This document shows positions 55,572 to 63,897 of a DNA stretch of 64,000 nt, piece by piece. The position numbers were made by a program, and so were the translations under genes. Every line of letters starts with the position of its first letter. Positions within the stretch are counted from its first letter, which is position 1. Source of the DNA: an uncultured Pseudomonadales bacterium (GTDB lineage Bacteria > Pseudomonadota > Gammaproteobacteria > Pseudomonadales > Pseudohongiellaceae); NCBI GenBank assembly GCA_943789335.1, contig CALSTS010000003.1, positions 62,001 through 126,000 of the forward strand, read 5' to 3'. The notes beneath the pieces were generated by a model. The model saw only the letters and a program-made list of their open reading frames with translations, did no database searches and was not told the DNA's origin.

Positions 55572-56918
55572 CTAAAAATAATTTCGTAAAATGAAAGCCT
55601 GTAGGCCGTTCTTCTGGCCGCGCACTTCACCCACATCCGAACCATAGGTATCACCCGGCTGCTGATCATCCGAGAAGGTGTATACCGGCCTGGCGCGCCA
55701 GGCCCAGACCCGGATTGAATTCTGCTGATCCGGATTGGCGTAATGGCCAGTGCTAGGATCTATGGAAACAATACTCCAGCTGCGGCTGCGGCTCTCCTCG
55801 CCCGGCATTGCTTCCACATAGGGCCAGTTTTCGAGGCACTTTCCCTGATCCCCGGCGCCACACATGGCTTTCCGATAGACCTGTGTGTCATCCGGGTGAT
55901 CACAGCGTAACTGATCGACTGTATCTTCAGTGCAATTATAGGTGTAGATCGTCATGCCTCTTGAGTCCGCCAGGACGTCCCCGACGAAGCCCGTCTGAAT
56001 GGTGAAACTCTCAGGGTATGCCGGCGCTTCCTGAGTATATACATTGCTCCAGCCTGGGACATCAGCCCCTTCCACACCCTGTGTTTTCGGATCCGGCTCA
56101 TATTGGTAAAGTGGCTTACCCCGAAATGTCCATTGATACACACCGGGCGATCGTTCGAACATTCCCCATTCGCCCTGCGGTATTGCTAAGGCAGGTGCGA
56201 GAATAGGAAGCCAGGTAAGGGTACATTCATCATGGCAGATGGTCGATTCCTCAGTGTCCTGTTCATTAACATAGATAGACCACCCTTCGTCAGTCGTTAA
56301 CGTTCGGCCCATGCCCATGACCCCAGGCGCAACTGCAAACCCCGGAGGGACTAAAGGCATCGGGCCGATCGACCTCCTATAAGCAGGCCTGTCGAGAGAT
56401 CCTGAAAGTTCCTCGATATCCGTCCCGAATACATCACCTGGAGCCGGGTCTCTGGTGTAGGTATAAACGGCCTGATCCTTGTACCCCCATTGCTGAGTAC
56501 CGTCGTCGCGCTGAATGATCGACCAGTTACCAACCTCCTGCGCATTTTCTGCCGCAAGCATTGGTGGCCATATGTCAGTGCAAGTAGGTCGCGTTTCTGC
56601 ATTGGGCAAGGCTAAACCCGGGGGATAGGGACTCATGAGTCCGGCCGTCAAAGTGAGTTTTTCATTTTTGCAGTTCGATTGGCCTGGCGCGTCGCCGGTG
56701 ATACCGGCTCGCAACGCCTTCAACGGCCATACATAGAAGGTGCGACCATCTGCATCCGTGAATGTCGGTCCTGCGATTTCGGTCGACATAATCTGAAAAC
56801 CTGCTGGCATGGGCTCATTCATCCAGGCTTCTGTGAGATCCTGCGCATGGGCAACGGTCGCCATGCAAGACAATATAGTCACTGAGATAAAGCTAAGCGA
56901 TGATTTCACGGATTTCAC
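55572..56918 (-). CDS. Secreted repeat protein (PF03640-type, lipoprotein_15-like)
   Basis: The likely start is GTG at 56918, giving a signal peptide (VKSVKSSLSFISVTILSCMA then TVAHAQD); an ATG at 57014 lies deep in the upstream gene. The 448-residue protein contains several copies of the secreted repeat of unknown function: FTDADGRTFYVWPL, LTTDEGWSIYVNEQD with CHDECTLTWLPILAP, QWTFRGKPLYQYEPD, DSRGMTIYTYNC and RARPVYTFSDDQQPGDTYG. The typical C-x(n)-C-x-W-P pattern is conserved. Role unknown; family members are sometimes linked to extracellular redox. It overlaps the DUF1552 stop. Confidence 0.85.
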   Translation of the reverse strand: MKSVKSSLSFISVTILSCMATVAHAQDLTEAWMNEPMPAGFQIMSTEIAGPTFTDADGRTFYVWPLKALRAGITGDAPGQSNCKNEKLTLTAGLMSPYPPGLALPNAETRPTCTDIWPPMLAAENAQEVGNWSIIQRDDGTQQWGYKDQAVYTYTRDPAPGDVFGTDIEELSGSLDRPAYRRSIGPMPLVPPGFAVAPGVMGMGRTLTTDEGWSIYVNEQDTEESTICHDECTLTWLPILAPALAIPQGEWGMFERSPGVYQWTFRGKPLYQYEPDPKTQGVEGADVPGWSNVYTQEAPAYPESFTIQTGFVGDVLADSRGMTIYTYNCTEDTVDQLRCDHPDDTQVYRKAMCGAGDQGKCLENWPYVEAMPGEESRSRSWSIVSIDPSTGHYANPDQQNSIRVWAWRARPVYTFSDDQQPGDTYGSDVGEVRGQKNGLQAFILRNYF

Positions 56919-58227
56919 TCGATGTTCTGTTGCTCTTGCTTCCCCAGGCATCGATCTCGAGTCCAAACAGGCGCTGCAAGGTATACCCAAGCCTGCATGC
57001 TTTGTCGCCTGCACCGTCTATATGCATACCAGTCTTGACTAGGCCACCAGCATTACCTGCTGTGAACATCGGGAGACCTTCTATGGAGTGTATCTTGGCG
57101 TATGACTGGTCCGTTGTTGCATATATCAAAGAATTGTCGAGCAGCGATCCGTCGCCTTCCTTGAAATTAGCAAGCGCCTGCACGTAATAGGCCCACTCAT
57201 CCATGGCGCGCTGCGTGTACCACGAACAATTCGGCTGACATTGAAGCTCCTCGTCAAAAGGCTCTTCGTGCGTTGCCGTGTGGTGCGGTTTGTCATATCC
57301 CGGTTTCGTCGTACCAGCGAACGGCGAAGTGTAATTAAGGTTGGTGACTCGAGTCTGGTCACAGGCCATGGCAATCAGCAGCAGATCCACAAACATCCGA
57401 TGTCGCTGAGAAACAAGGTCTGCGCTCGTTCCATTCGACAGATCGCGAGGCGGATCAGCTATAACGCATGCATCACGGGGTTCCGGCCGTGTCAGCTGCA
57501 GATCGAAGCGACGCTCGAGGTCGCGAATTCCGGTCATGTACTGATCAAGCCGCGCCCGGTCCTCTGCGCCAAGCTGGTTGTTTAGTTTCCTTGTGTCGTC
57601 GAGCACCGCGGAAAGAGCACTCTTACGGACCATGATCCGAGGATCCGGAGTGAAGGTCTCAGCATTCGGATCCTGAAAATCATTCCCGAACAGTCGATGA
57701 TAGAACCTCAGTGGCGACCACTCTGGCGTGTTGATCGAAGAGCCATCTTCATAGCTGTAGCTGTCACGCGCATCGCCAGTAGCTGCTGCACTCAGAGAAA
57801 GGTATCGCGTCTGTTTGCCGATTTGCCGCGCAAGCGCTACGTCGATCGTCTCACCCGGCAAATCAGTGTCATTCCTCGGCGCTATGCCGGTGCGCATCAG
57901 TACCCAACCCGTGTGATGGCAGACATTGGGGGCATCGTCCCGATAGACATCGAAATTAGTGAAGAGGTTGATGTGCTGCTGTACGGGCGCCAGCATTGCT
58001 ATTTCCGGTGGCAGGTCGAAATTCATACCTGTTTGCTTTGGTACGAACAGAGCCTTATTCATACCCATTCCCCATTGCCAGGTTCCGAAGCGCTGCGGAA
58101 TAGGTGCTCCGTTCGCCAACGCAGAACCATTTTCATTGAGAAAACAGTTCAGCAGCGGCAGCCCGACGGAGACGACACCACCATTTAGAACGCCTCGCAG
58201 AAACTTACGTCTCGAATGCTTGCTCAT
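56893..58227 (-). CDS. DUF1552 family exported protein (Tat signal)
   Basis: A 444-residue protein with Tat signal HSRRKFLRGVLNGGVVSVGLPLL. Family marks of DUF1552: RFGTWQWGMGMNKALFVPK, THEEPFDEELQ, LIYATTDQSYAKIHSIEGLPMFTAGNAGGLVKTG. DUF1552 proteins are alkaline-phosphatase-like in overall fold by family description but their reaction is not known. Its ATG overlaps the DUF1592 stop (ATGA), as is usual for this pair, which points to a complex or shared substrate in the periplasm. Confidence 0.9.
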   Translation of the reverse strand: MSKHSRRKFLRGVLNGGVVSVGLPLLNCFLNENGSALANGAPIPQRFGTWQWGMGMNKALFVPKQTGMNFDLPPEIAMLAPVQQHINLFTNFDVYRDDAPNVCHHTGWVLMRTGIAPRNDTDLPGETIDVALARQIGKQTRYLSLSAAATGDARDSYSYEDGSSINTPEWSPLRFYHRLFGNDFQDPNAETFTPDPRIMVRKSALSAVLDDTRKLNNQLGAEDRARLDQYMTGIRDLERRFDLQLTRPEPRDACVIADPPRDLSNGTSADLVSQRHRMFVDLLLIAMACDQTRVTNLNYTSPFAGTTKPGYDKPHHTATHEEPFDEELQCQPNCSWYTQRAMDEWAYYVQALANFKEGDGSLLDNSLIYATTDQSYAKIHSIEGLPMFTAGNAGGLVKTGMHIDGAGDKACRLGYTLQRLFGLEIDAWGSKSNRTSSEIREIIA

Positions 58228-59864
58228 AGTAACACCTCCTCGATGTCAGGCCGGACGCGCGAAAACGCATTACTCAATGCAATATCACGCAACAGCGACC
58301 GCAATTTATAGTCATTGACGATAAACCGATCTTCCAGATAATTCAAGGTAGCCCGGTCAAATCTTAGCGACAAAGGCCCGCCAGTTCCGTACGCATAAAG
58401 TCTCTCGACCAGGCAGGATGGTAATTTGGGATGATTCCGCACCGCGGTCGTCAGCCCTTGGATATCGTCATAGAAAACGCCATCCAGTTCACCGCTGACA
58501 TTAAGCTGGGCTCCGTTTTCGGTAACTCGGAAACGTCCTGCTCCATCGAAATTCTCGAGCGCGAGCCCGATCGGGTCCATAACCAGGTGGCAGCCGGCAC
58601 AGACCGGATTGGTGCTGTGAACTTCTAGCCGCTCACGAGCGGATAGCCCATCACCAGCTTCTTCGAGCGCTGAAAAATCAACGTTTGGCGGAGCGGAAGG
58701 TACCTTCTGGCAGAGCAACAGCTCCCGTAATGCCTTGCCCCGCAAAGTAGGTGAGCTGCGTACTGGATGGGAATGCGCGGCGAGAAAACTGAAGTGTGTG
58801 AGGATGCCTCGACGAATCCCTGACTCCTCGAACTCAAACGGTACCCAGTTGGGGGTGCTCGCCACGCCATACAAGGCCGAAAGGTTCGGTGACATAAAGG
58901 TGCTACGCGTCGTGAACAGATCCCGATAATCAAGATTCTTCCGCAACAGATGATCGACTATCGTCATCAATGTCTGTTCTCGCGCATCTGTTAGAGTGCC
59001 GCCCGTGACCATCGGGTAAGCCAAGGGATCTTTGGCCAGGCTGTCGAATTCATCGAAGGCCATCATGTCGTCGAAAAATGCTCGCATGCCGTTTTCCAGC
59101 TTTGAGCTGGCGAGCAGTCTTTCAACGCTGCTCTGCAGACCCTCGGGCGTTAGCAGCTGACCGTTTTCCGCGGCCGTTAATAGTTCGTTGTCGGGAGTAG
59201 AATTCCAAAGAAAGAAACTAAGCCGTGATGCCAAAGCAAAAGCATCAAGTCGCTCGTAACCAGGATTGTCAGGATCAGGTTCGGTGATTTCGCTGATAAA
59301 AATAAACTCAGGACTAAATAACAGGACTTCCAGCGCAACTGCCAGGCCGGAATAGAAATCTTTGCTGGCCTCAGCCCCGGCATCTGCGACTGCGACTAAC
59401 TCAAAGATTTTGGTTTCGTCCGCTGGGCGCCGATGCAAGAGACGAGCTGTCGCGCGCAAAAACGTTCCAGCGCAGCTGGAATCTGGCTCCAATGCCGACA
59501 CGGGTATACATGGGATTAGGAAATCACGGTGCGCCGAGTCAACCACGCGTGTTGCAATTGCAGCGCCCGCTTGCTGAATTTGTTCGATCTGATCCGAGGT
59601 TAGGCCCACCGAAGCTGCGCCCGACGAGAGCAGACCATCGACTCTGGCGAATTGAGGCAGCGGCGGTAGCACGGCGCCGCTCACATCTGTCCCAAAAATC
59701 TGAGCGATAGAGTTCGAATATTGCTCGGCCGTAAGTGCACGAACTCGGCGCGGCGAACTACTGCCCTCCGGTTCGACCGGTTCGACCGGTTCGACAAGAC
59801 CATCGTCGCAACCCACCAGCAACAGCAGGCTCGTAATTGCAGTCAGCAGAATTCTGTTAATCAT
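58224..59864 (-). CDS. DUF1592/DUF1588/DUF1585 multi-domain exported protein with heme motif
   Basis: The ATG at 59864 after GGGTGA gives 546 residues; a GTG three codons upstream is possible. A lipoprotein-type signal (SLLLLVGC) is followed by VEP repeats, DUF1587 (RRVRALTAEQYSNSIAQIFG), DUF1595/1592 (RLSFFLWNSTPDNELL), DUF1588 with a CAGCH heme motif (NPVCAGCHLVMDPIGLALENFDG) and DUF1585 at the C-terminus. These proteins always accompany DUF1552 and are thought to be exported c-type oxidoreductases of unknown substrate. Confidence 0.9.
   Translation of the reverse strand: MINRILLTAITSLLLLVGCDDGLVEPVEPVEPEGSSSPRRVRALTAEQYSNSIAQIFGTDVSGAVLPPLPQFARVDGLLSSGAASVGLTSDQIEQIQQAGAAIATRVVDSAHRDFLIPCIPVSALEPDSSCAGTFLRATARLLHRRPADETKIFELVAVADAGAEASKDFYSGLAVALEVLLFSPEFIFISEITEPDPDNPGYERLDAFALASRLSFFLWNSTPDNELLTAAENGQLLTPEGLQSSVERLLASSKLENGMRAFFDDMMAFDEFDSLAKDPLAYPMVTGGTLTDAREQTLMTIVDHLLRKNLDYRDLFTTRSTFMSPNLSALYGVASTPNWVPFEFEESGIRRGILTHFSFLAAHSHPVRSSPTLRGKALRELLLCQKVPSAPPNVDFSALEEAGDGLSARERLEVHSTNPVCAGCHLVMDPIGLALENFDGAGRFRVTENGAQLNVSGELDGVFYDDIQGLTTAVRNHPKLPSCLVERLYAYGTGGPLSLRFDRATLNYLEDRFIVNDYKLRSLLRDIALSNAFSRVRPDIEEVLL
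59768..59796 (-). repeat. Three tandem 9-base repeats encoding Val-Glu-Pro
   Basis: GGTTCGACC occurs three times in a row within the N-terminal linker of the DUF1592 protein, right after its lipobox. It encodes VEPVEPVEP, a spacer that can vary in length. Confidence 0.8.
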
Positions 59865-59891
59865 GATAGTCACCCATACGCTTTTCCATTG

Positions 59892-61160
59892 TCATCTTTG
59901 CCTTGCAACATCTTCGGCAGTCACGATCCCTCCTGGGTTCTCCCATGACTGACGTACAAAAGTGGCCACTGCAGCGATCTCATCGTCATCCAGCAGATAC
60001 TGAAACTCTCCCATTTTGTCATACCAGCTGTCAGGCAACTCCGAGCGTTCCGGACCGTAGAGGATGACGTTGATCAGCGAAGCAGGATTCTCAGCCAGCA
60101 CCACCAGGCTGCCGCTGGCTAGTCGCGGTGCCATCTCCATGTCACCCAGACCCGTCGGTAAGTGACATGTCCCACAATGAAGATTATAAACTGTGCGGCC
60201 GCGTCCCATTGTAAGATTGCCTGCGACTTCCCGGGAAGCCTCTTCCACGGGCGGAAGACTCTTCAGGTAAGTTGTCATTGCATCGACATCTTCGATGTCC
60301 AGATGCCGTGTGCTTTTCATAATGACTTCGTTCATTGGCCCAAAAGTTTCGACCAGTGAGTTTTTCCCTGTCTTCAGGTAATCAGTCAGCTGCTCGTGCG
60401 TCCAGTAGCCAAGACCGGCATCGTTCGATCTGAGGTTTGGTGCAAACCATTCGCGAACTGCACCGCCGGACACCTCATCTGAATAGACTCCGCCAGCCAT
60501 TGTCAGGTTTGTTTCTTCAGCACCAAGGAAATTTCTGGGCGAATGACAAGCACTGCAATGAGCCAGGGCTTCAACCAGGTAAGCGCCACGATTCCAGTCC
60601 TCTGAATTGGATTCATCAGGTTCATAAATGCCGGGCTCAAAGTACAGCGCCTTCCAGATCGTCATCAGCCAGCGCTGATTGAACGGAAAACCCAGTTCGT
60701 TGTTCGGCGTAGCCTGGCGAACGGGCGGTAAGCTCATCAAGTACAGAAATATAGCTGCAGTGTCGGTATCGGTTAGCTTTGTGAATGCGGTATACGGAAA
60801 CGCGGGATACAGATGCTGTCCGTTTGGTCGCACGCCATGCCTCATCGATGCCAGGAAATCTTCAAACGACCAGTTCCCGATGCCGTTATCTGCATCCGGA
60901 GTAATATTTGTCGAGTAGATTGTGCCGAACTGTGTTGCAAACGCGACGCCGCCCGCCATATCACTACCGCCAGGCGAGGTATGGCATGCGGCACAGTTGC
61001 CGACTGTTGCCAGATACTTGCCGCGCTCGAGCATTTCTTCGTTGCCCAACATCTCTGCGATCACCAGGTCGGTGTTCACTTCAGTAGTGCTGCCGAACAT
61101 AGCAATCGCCAAAAACGCCAGCGTTATCGCAAGCAGGAATCCAGACAGTTTTTTGATCAT
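59892..61160 (-). CDS. Triheme cytochrome c (alcohol dehydrogenase cytochrome subunit type)
   Basis: A 422-residue exported cytochrome with signal peptide (AITLAFLAIAMFG) and three heme motifs: CAACH (56-60), CSACH (202-206) and CGTCH (329-333). Spacing, VRPNGQHLYPAFPYTAFTKLTD and GPMNEVI match the AdhB-type subunit that takes electrons from quinoprotein or flavin dehydrogenases to the quinone pool. No dehydrogenase is next to it; the DUF1592/DUF1552 pair downstream would be the electron donor. First gene of the GC-rich operon. Confidence 0.93.
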   Translation of the reverse strand: MIKKLSGFLLAITLAFLAIAMFGSTTEVNTDLVIAEMLGNEEMLERGKYLATVGNCAACHTSPGGSDMAGGVAFATQFGTIYSTNITPDADNGIGNWSFEDFLASMRHGVRPNGQHLYPAFPYTAFTKLTDTDTAAIFLYLMSLPPVRQATPNNELGFPFNQRWLMTIWKALYFEPGIYEPDESNSEDWNRGAYLVEALAHCSACHSPRNFLGAEETNLTMAGGVYSDEVSGGAVREWFAPNLRSNDAGLGYWTHEQLTDYLKTGKNSLVETFGPMNEVIMKSTRHLDIEDVDAMTTYLKSLPPVEEASREVAGNLTMGRGRTVYNLHCGTCHLPTGLGDMEMAPRLASGSLVVLAENPASLINVILYGPERSELPDSWYDKMGEFQYLLDDDEIAAVATFVRQSWENPGGIVTAEDVARQR

Positions 61161-61190
61161 ACTCGTTTTCGCATTGAATACTCGTAAATA

Positions 61191-61230
61191 GGCACTGACA
61201 AGTTAACTCGATAAATTGATATATTCAACT
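61191..61230 (+). repeat. IS6-end-like dispersed repeat, copy D; right boundary of GC-rich block
   Basis: Starts GGCACTGACAAGTTAACT and continues to TTGATATATTCAAC. Its first seven bases equal the tip of IS26 (GGCACTG). It is followed at once by the start of a transposase-like frame, so this looks like the left end of an insertion sequence. It faces copy C across the GC-rich block. Confidence 0.65.
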
Positions 61231-61231
61231 T

Positions 61232-61318
61232 ATGAAACCATCAAAAAGACTATATAAACGACATCGATTCCTTTCTGAAATCATTAAAAGATCGTTTTCG
61301 TCCAATAGTGGATATTAA
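61232..61318 (+). pseudogene. Remnant N-terminus of an IS6-family transposase
   Basis: The 28-codon frame MKPSKRLYKRHRFLSEII... matches the start of IS6-family transposases (YKRHRFPPEII pattern), then diverges and stops. The position just inside terminal repeat copy D is where this gene should start. The rest of the element is gone. Confidence 0.5.
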
Positions 61319-61397
61319 CCGTGTAAGTGCGTGCTACTATATTTTTCTATTACTATTGTGTTTTCTTGTAAACATATACATTTAAAGGAGCGTTATC

Positions 61398-61892
61398 ATG
61401 GCTAAAAAGAAAGAAATGCATCTTGTCGAGGAACTCGAATCGAATTTTCAATCCTTGCATAAAAAAATTGTCAAATCCAAAGACAATTACCTGGCGAGCC
61501 ATCAGAAAGAGTTTAACAAGGCTTCAAGGGCAGTGAAATCTGCTCAGTCAAAACTCCTCAGGGCAAAAAAACAGGTGATTAAAGTTGCCCTAGCGGCTAA
61601 AAAATCAGGCTCAAAGAAGGCGCACAATGAAGTTGTGAAAGCCAAAGCCGCAGCTGCCTTATTGGGAAATTCGCTGCATGAAGCAAAAGCCATTATGGCA
61701 ACATCCCAGAGCAAGCTGAAAACTGCCAAACCCTTTCAGAAGAAACTCACAGCCCGAGCTAAAGCACTAGAAGCATTTGAAAAAAGTTGGGAGAAAAAAG
61801 TAAAAGCTGAAGCCGCTAGCGCAGCTAGAAGAGCAGCCGCTGCCCGCAAAAAAAGAGCAGCCGCGGCACGTGCTAAGAAAGCCGAGGGCTAG
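61398..61892 (+). CDS. Lysine/alanine-rich basic protein, histone H1-like tail
   Basis: A 164-residue very basic protein with a strong ribosome site (AAAGGAG). Residues about 8-130 form a charged helical or coiled-coil region rich in Lys, Ser and Ala (KKIVKSKDNYLASHQKEF). Residues about 135-164 are a low-complexity Ala/Arg/Lys tail (AARRAAAARKKRAAAARAKK) like the tails of bacterial H1-like and AlgP proteins. Nucleoid binding is likely by composition only. It has no recognised enzymatic domain. Confidence 0.75.
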   Translation: MAKKKEMHLVEELESNFQSLHKKIVKSKDNYLASHQKEFNKASRAVKSAQSKLLRAKKQVIKVALAAKKSGSKKAHNEVVKAKAAAALLGNSLHEAKAIMATSQSKLKTAKPFQKKLTARAKALEAFEKSWEKKVKAEAASAARRAAAARKKRAAAARAKKAEG

Positions 61893-61928
61893 GAGTACTG
61901 TTAATAACAGATTGAATCCTTTAATAAT

Positions 61929-61956
61929 ATCCGCTATCTATACAAAACGGACATTA
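61929..61956. repeat. Decayed palindromic repeat, copy R5
   Basis: ATCCGCTATC ... CGGACATTAG keeps both ends of the repeat found at 53191 but not the middle. Lies after the basic-protein gene. Confidence 0.35.
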
Positions 61957-62049
61957 GCTTGAGTCTGTGTACATGCAGATTCATAATGCTTACAGCCTTA
62001 TAAATTATGCAGAAGTTTGTAGAGTAACTATTTTCTTTGGAAGAAAATT

Positions 62050-63156
62050 ATGAAAATCAATAATGTACTCATATCCACAGTCTTAATCATCACTCCCCTG
62101 GCAGTCATTGCTCAACAGCAAATGGTAGACCCGATTCGTACTCCCAGCGTCCAGGCCGGAAATGATCCTAATCGCGAAGCATTTGTACTGAGTAATTGCA
62201 GTAATCCAGCCGAACCCGTAGGAGGTAGCGGAGGTATCCGAGTTATACCTGGTGCCGGACAGCCAGTGATATTTGAAAATGCTCCTGTTGAGGTCATTCC
62301 AGGTATTATTGCAGCAGGGCAACGCTGGCGGCGTATCTGGGAGGGCAGTGGGAATAATACCGACAGTCCTATCGCAACAGATAAAGGCATTCTGATGGCA
62401 ATGAATGACCTGAATCAGATTATAGAGATAGGTCTCGATGGCAGTGTTGAGGTAATCGCCACGGATACTTATACCAGCGGGGCGATGGCATTGACACCTG
62501 ATGGCACCCTCTATGTGGGTGAACGAGCACTGAACCGCGGTATTTGGCAGGTAGAACCACGCCGTCTGTTCACCAACACGATGAATGGCGAACCTCTCGA
62601 GTGTCTTGGCCCTGGAGTACTTAACGATCTAGTTGCTGATCAAAAAGGCGGTATGTACATGACAATGGGTGGCGTTTATTATGCGAATGCTGCAGGCGTT
62701 GTCAGTGGACGTTATGGACAAGTTCGCGGTAACGGGATTGCTGTGAGCCCTGATGGCAACACTTTATATGTCACTGGTCGACTCCCTGGCGCAACACCAC
62801 CGGCGAACCTAGCATTACCAGCAGGCGCACCGGAACCCACAGGCGGCATTGTTGCTTTTGATATTCAGCCTGATGGCTCATTGACCAATGAACGCCAATT
62901 CGCCTGGGCAGGTAGGGACGGCATGCAGGTCGATACTGAAGGCCGTATCTTCACTCCTGACAATGGCGCCTGGGTCATTGATCCAGATAATGGTGAATTT
63001 CTTGGATACTTCCCAGCACCGCCTGGCACCCATGGCTTACATTTTGGTGGGGCCGACAAGCGCTCCTTGTTCTCTATAACACTAGGTGTACAAACCGCTG
63101 TGTACGCAATCGATATGCAAGCACAGGGATTTCAGGTCGGGGAATGGAGGAAATAA
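62050..63156 (+). CDS. Exported SMP-30/gluconolactonase-like beta-propeller protein
   Basis: A 368-residue protein with signal peptide to about VIAQQQ. Propeller blades are marked by ATDKGILMAMNDLNQIIEIG, LTPDGTLYVGERALNRGIW, NDLVADQKGGMYMTMGG, GIAVSPDGNTLYVTGRL and DGMQVDTEGRIF. NDLVAD, a Glu and DG fit the metal site of gluconolactonase-like hydrolases, so lactone or ester hydrolysis is possible. Substrate unknown; stands alone. Confidence 0.83.
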   Translation: MKINNVLISTVLIITPLAVIAQQQMVDPIRTPSVQAGNDPNREAFVLSNCSNPAEPVGGSGGIRVIPGAGQPVIFENAPVEVIPGIIAAGQRWRRIWEGSGNNTDSPIATDKGILMAMNDLNQIIEIGLDGSVEVIATDTYTSGAMALTPDGTLYVGERALNRGIWQVEPRRLFTNTMNGEPLECLGPGVLNDLVADQKGGMYMTMGGVYYANAAGVVSGRYGQVRGNGIAVSPDGNTLYVTGRLPGATPPANLALPAGAPEPTGGIVAFDIQPDGSLTNERQFAWAGRDGMQVDTEGRIFTPDNGAWVIDPDNGEFLGYFPAPPGTHGLHFGGADKRSLFSITLGVQTAVYAIDMQAQGFQVGEWRK

Positions 63157-63360
63157 ACTAATTTAAATTTGTCGCAACATAACGATTAGCTCAAGCATGA
63201 TCAACTGAGTTGGTACCTATTAATGATAGGCGTTAATTTCCTCTGGCGACCCTGTGTTGGCTGGCGATACTAGGGCCAGGCCACAAAGCAGATTCTCTGG
63301 ATTAGTTGAATTTTATATATAAACCTTATAATAGTAAGCGCAAAGACACAGAGCGTTTAT

Positions 63361-63378
63361 AGATACTGTTAAGTATCT
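63361..63378. promoter_or_regulatory. Inverted repeat before the YkgJ-type gene
   Basis: AGATACT and AGTATCT flank GTTA, 23 bases before the ATG at 63402. It could be an operator or a leader hairpin. Confidence 0.3.
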
Positions 63379-63401
63379 ATTTCTGAATGAGATAATTTGC
63401 C

Positions 63402-63791
63402 ATGAAAGAATGCAATCAATGTGGGAAGTGTTGCGTGAATTATAGTAATGGCGGACTATCTGCGTTGAAAAGCGAAATAGAATATTGGGAAGCATTTAGG
63501 CCAAATATTTTTAGTTATGTCAGTAATGGAAATATCTGGATGAACCCCGCCACTGGCAAACAAATGGAGCGGTGCCCATGGTTACGACATTTGCCGAATG
63601 AGAATCAGTACATCTGTGATATTTACGAAGATCGACCAGAGGATTGTAAACACTACCCCGTTACTATAAATCAGATGGTTAAGGATCAATGTGAAATGCT
63701 AGAAGAAAAAGATTTGATCTACCCCAAACAGGCACAAAAATCACTCGACAGGATCATGTCTGAAAGTAGACCCTCAGTCGATAATAGATAA
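63402..63791 (+). CDS. YkgJ-family cysteine-cluster protein
   Basis: A 129-residue protein with ECNQCGKCC near the N-terminus, then RCPWLRHL, YICDIYEDRPEDCKHYP and a helical end. Eight Cys in the YkgJ/UPF0153 pattern suggest binding of zinc or an Fe-S cluster. The function of the family is not settled. Cytoplasmic (no signal). A hairpin with T-run follows at 63861. Confidence 0.88.
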   Translation: MKECNQCGKCCVNYSNGGLSALKSEIEYWEAFRPNIFSYVSNGNIWMNPATGKQMERCPWLRHLPNENQYICDIYEDRPEDCKHYPVTINQMVKDQCEMLEEKDLIYPKQAQKSLDRIMSESRPSVDNR

Positions 63792-63860
63792 AATTAGCCA
63801 AAGGGGATAAATACTTCGCAAGTATGGGTGATCGTCAAAAATGAAGCGGCCTAGACCTCC

Positions 63861-63878
63861 AAACCTCGAGGTTTTTTT
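63861..63878. terminator. Rho-independent terminator
   Basis: Palindrome AAACCTCGAGGTTT followed by further T. It lies between the YkgJ-type gene and a convergent minus-strand gene and could serve both, the run of T being on the plus strand. Confidence 0.65.
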
Positions 63879-63897
63879 CTAGTCTGTGCTACTGACG

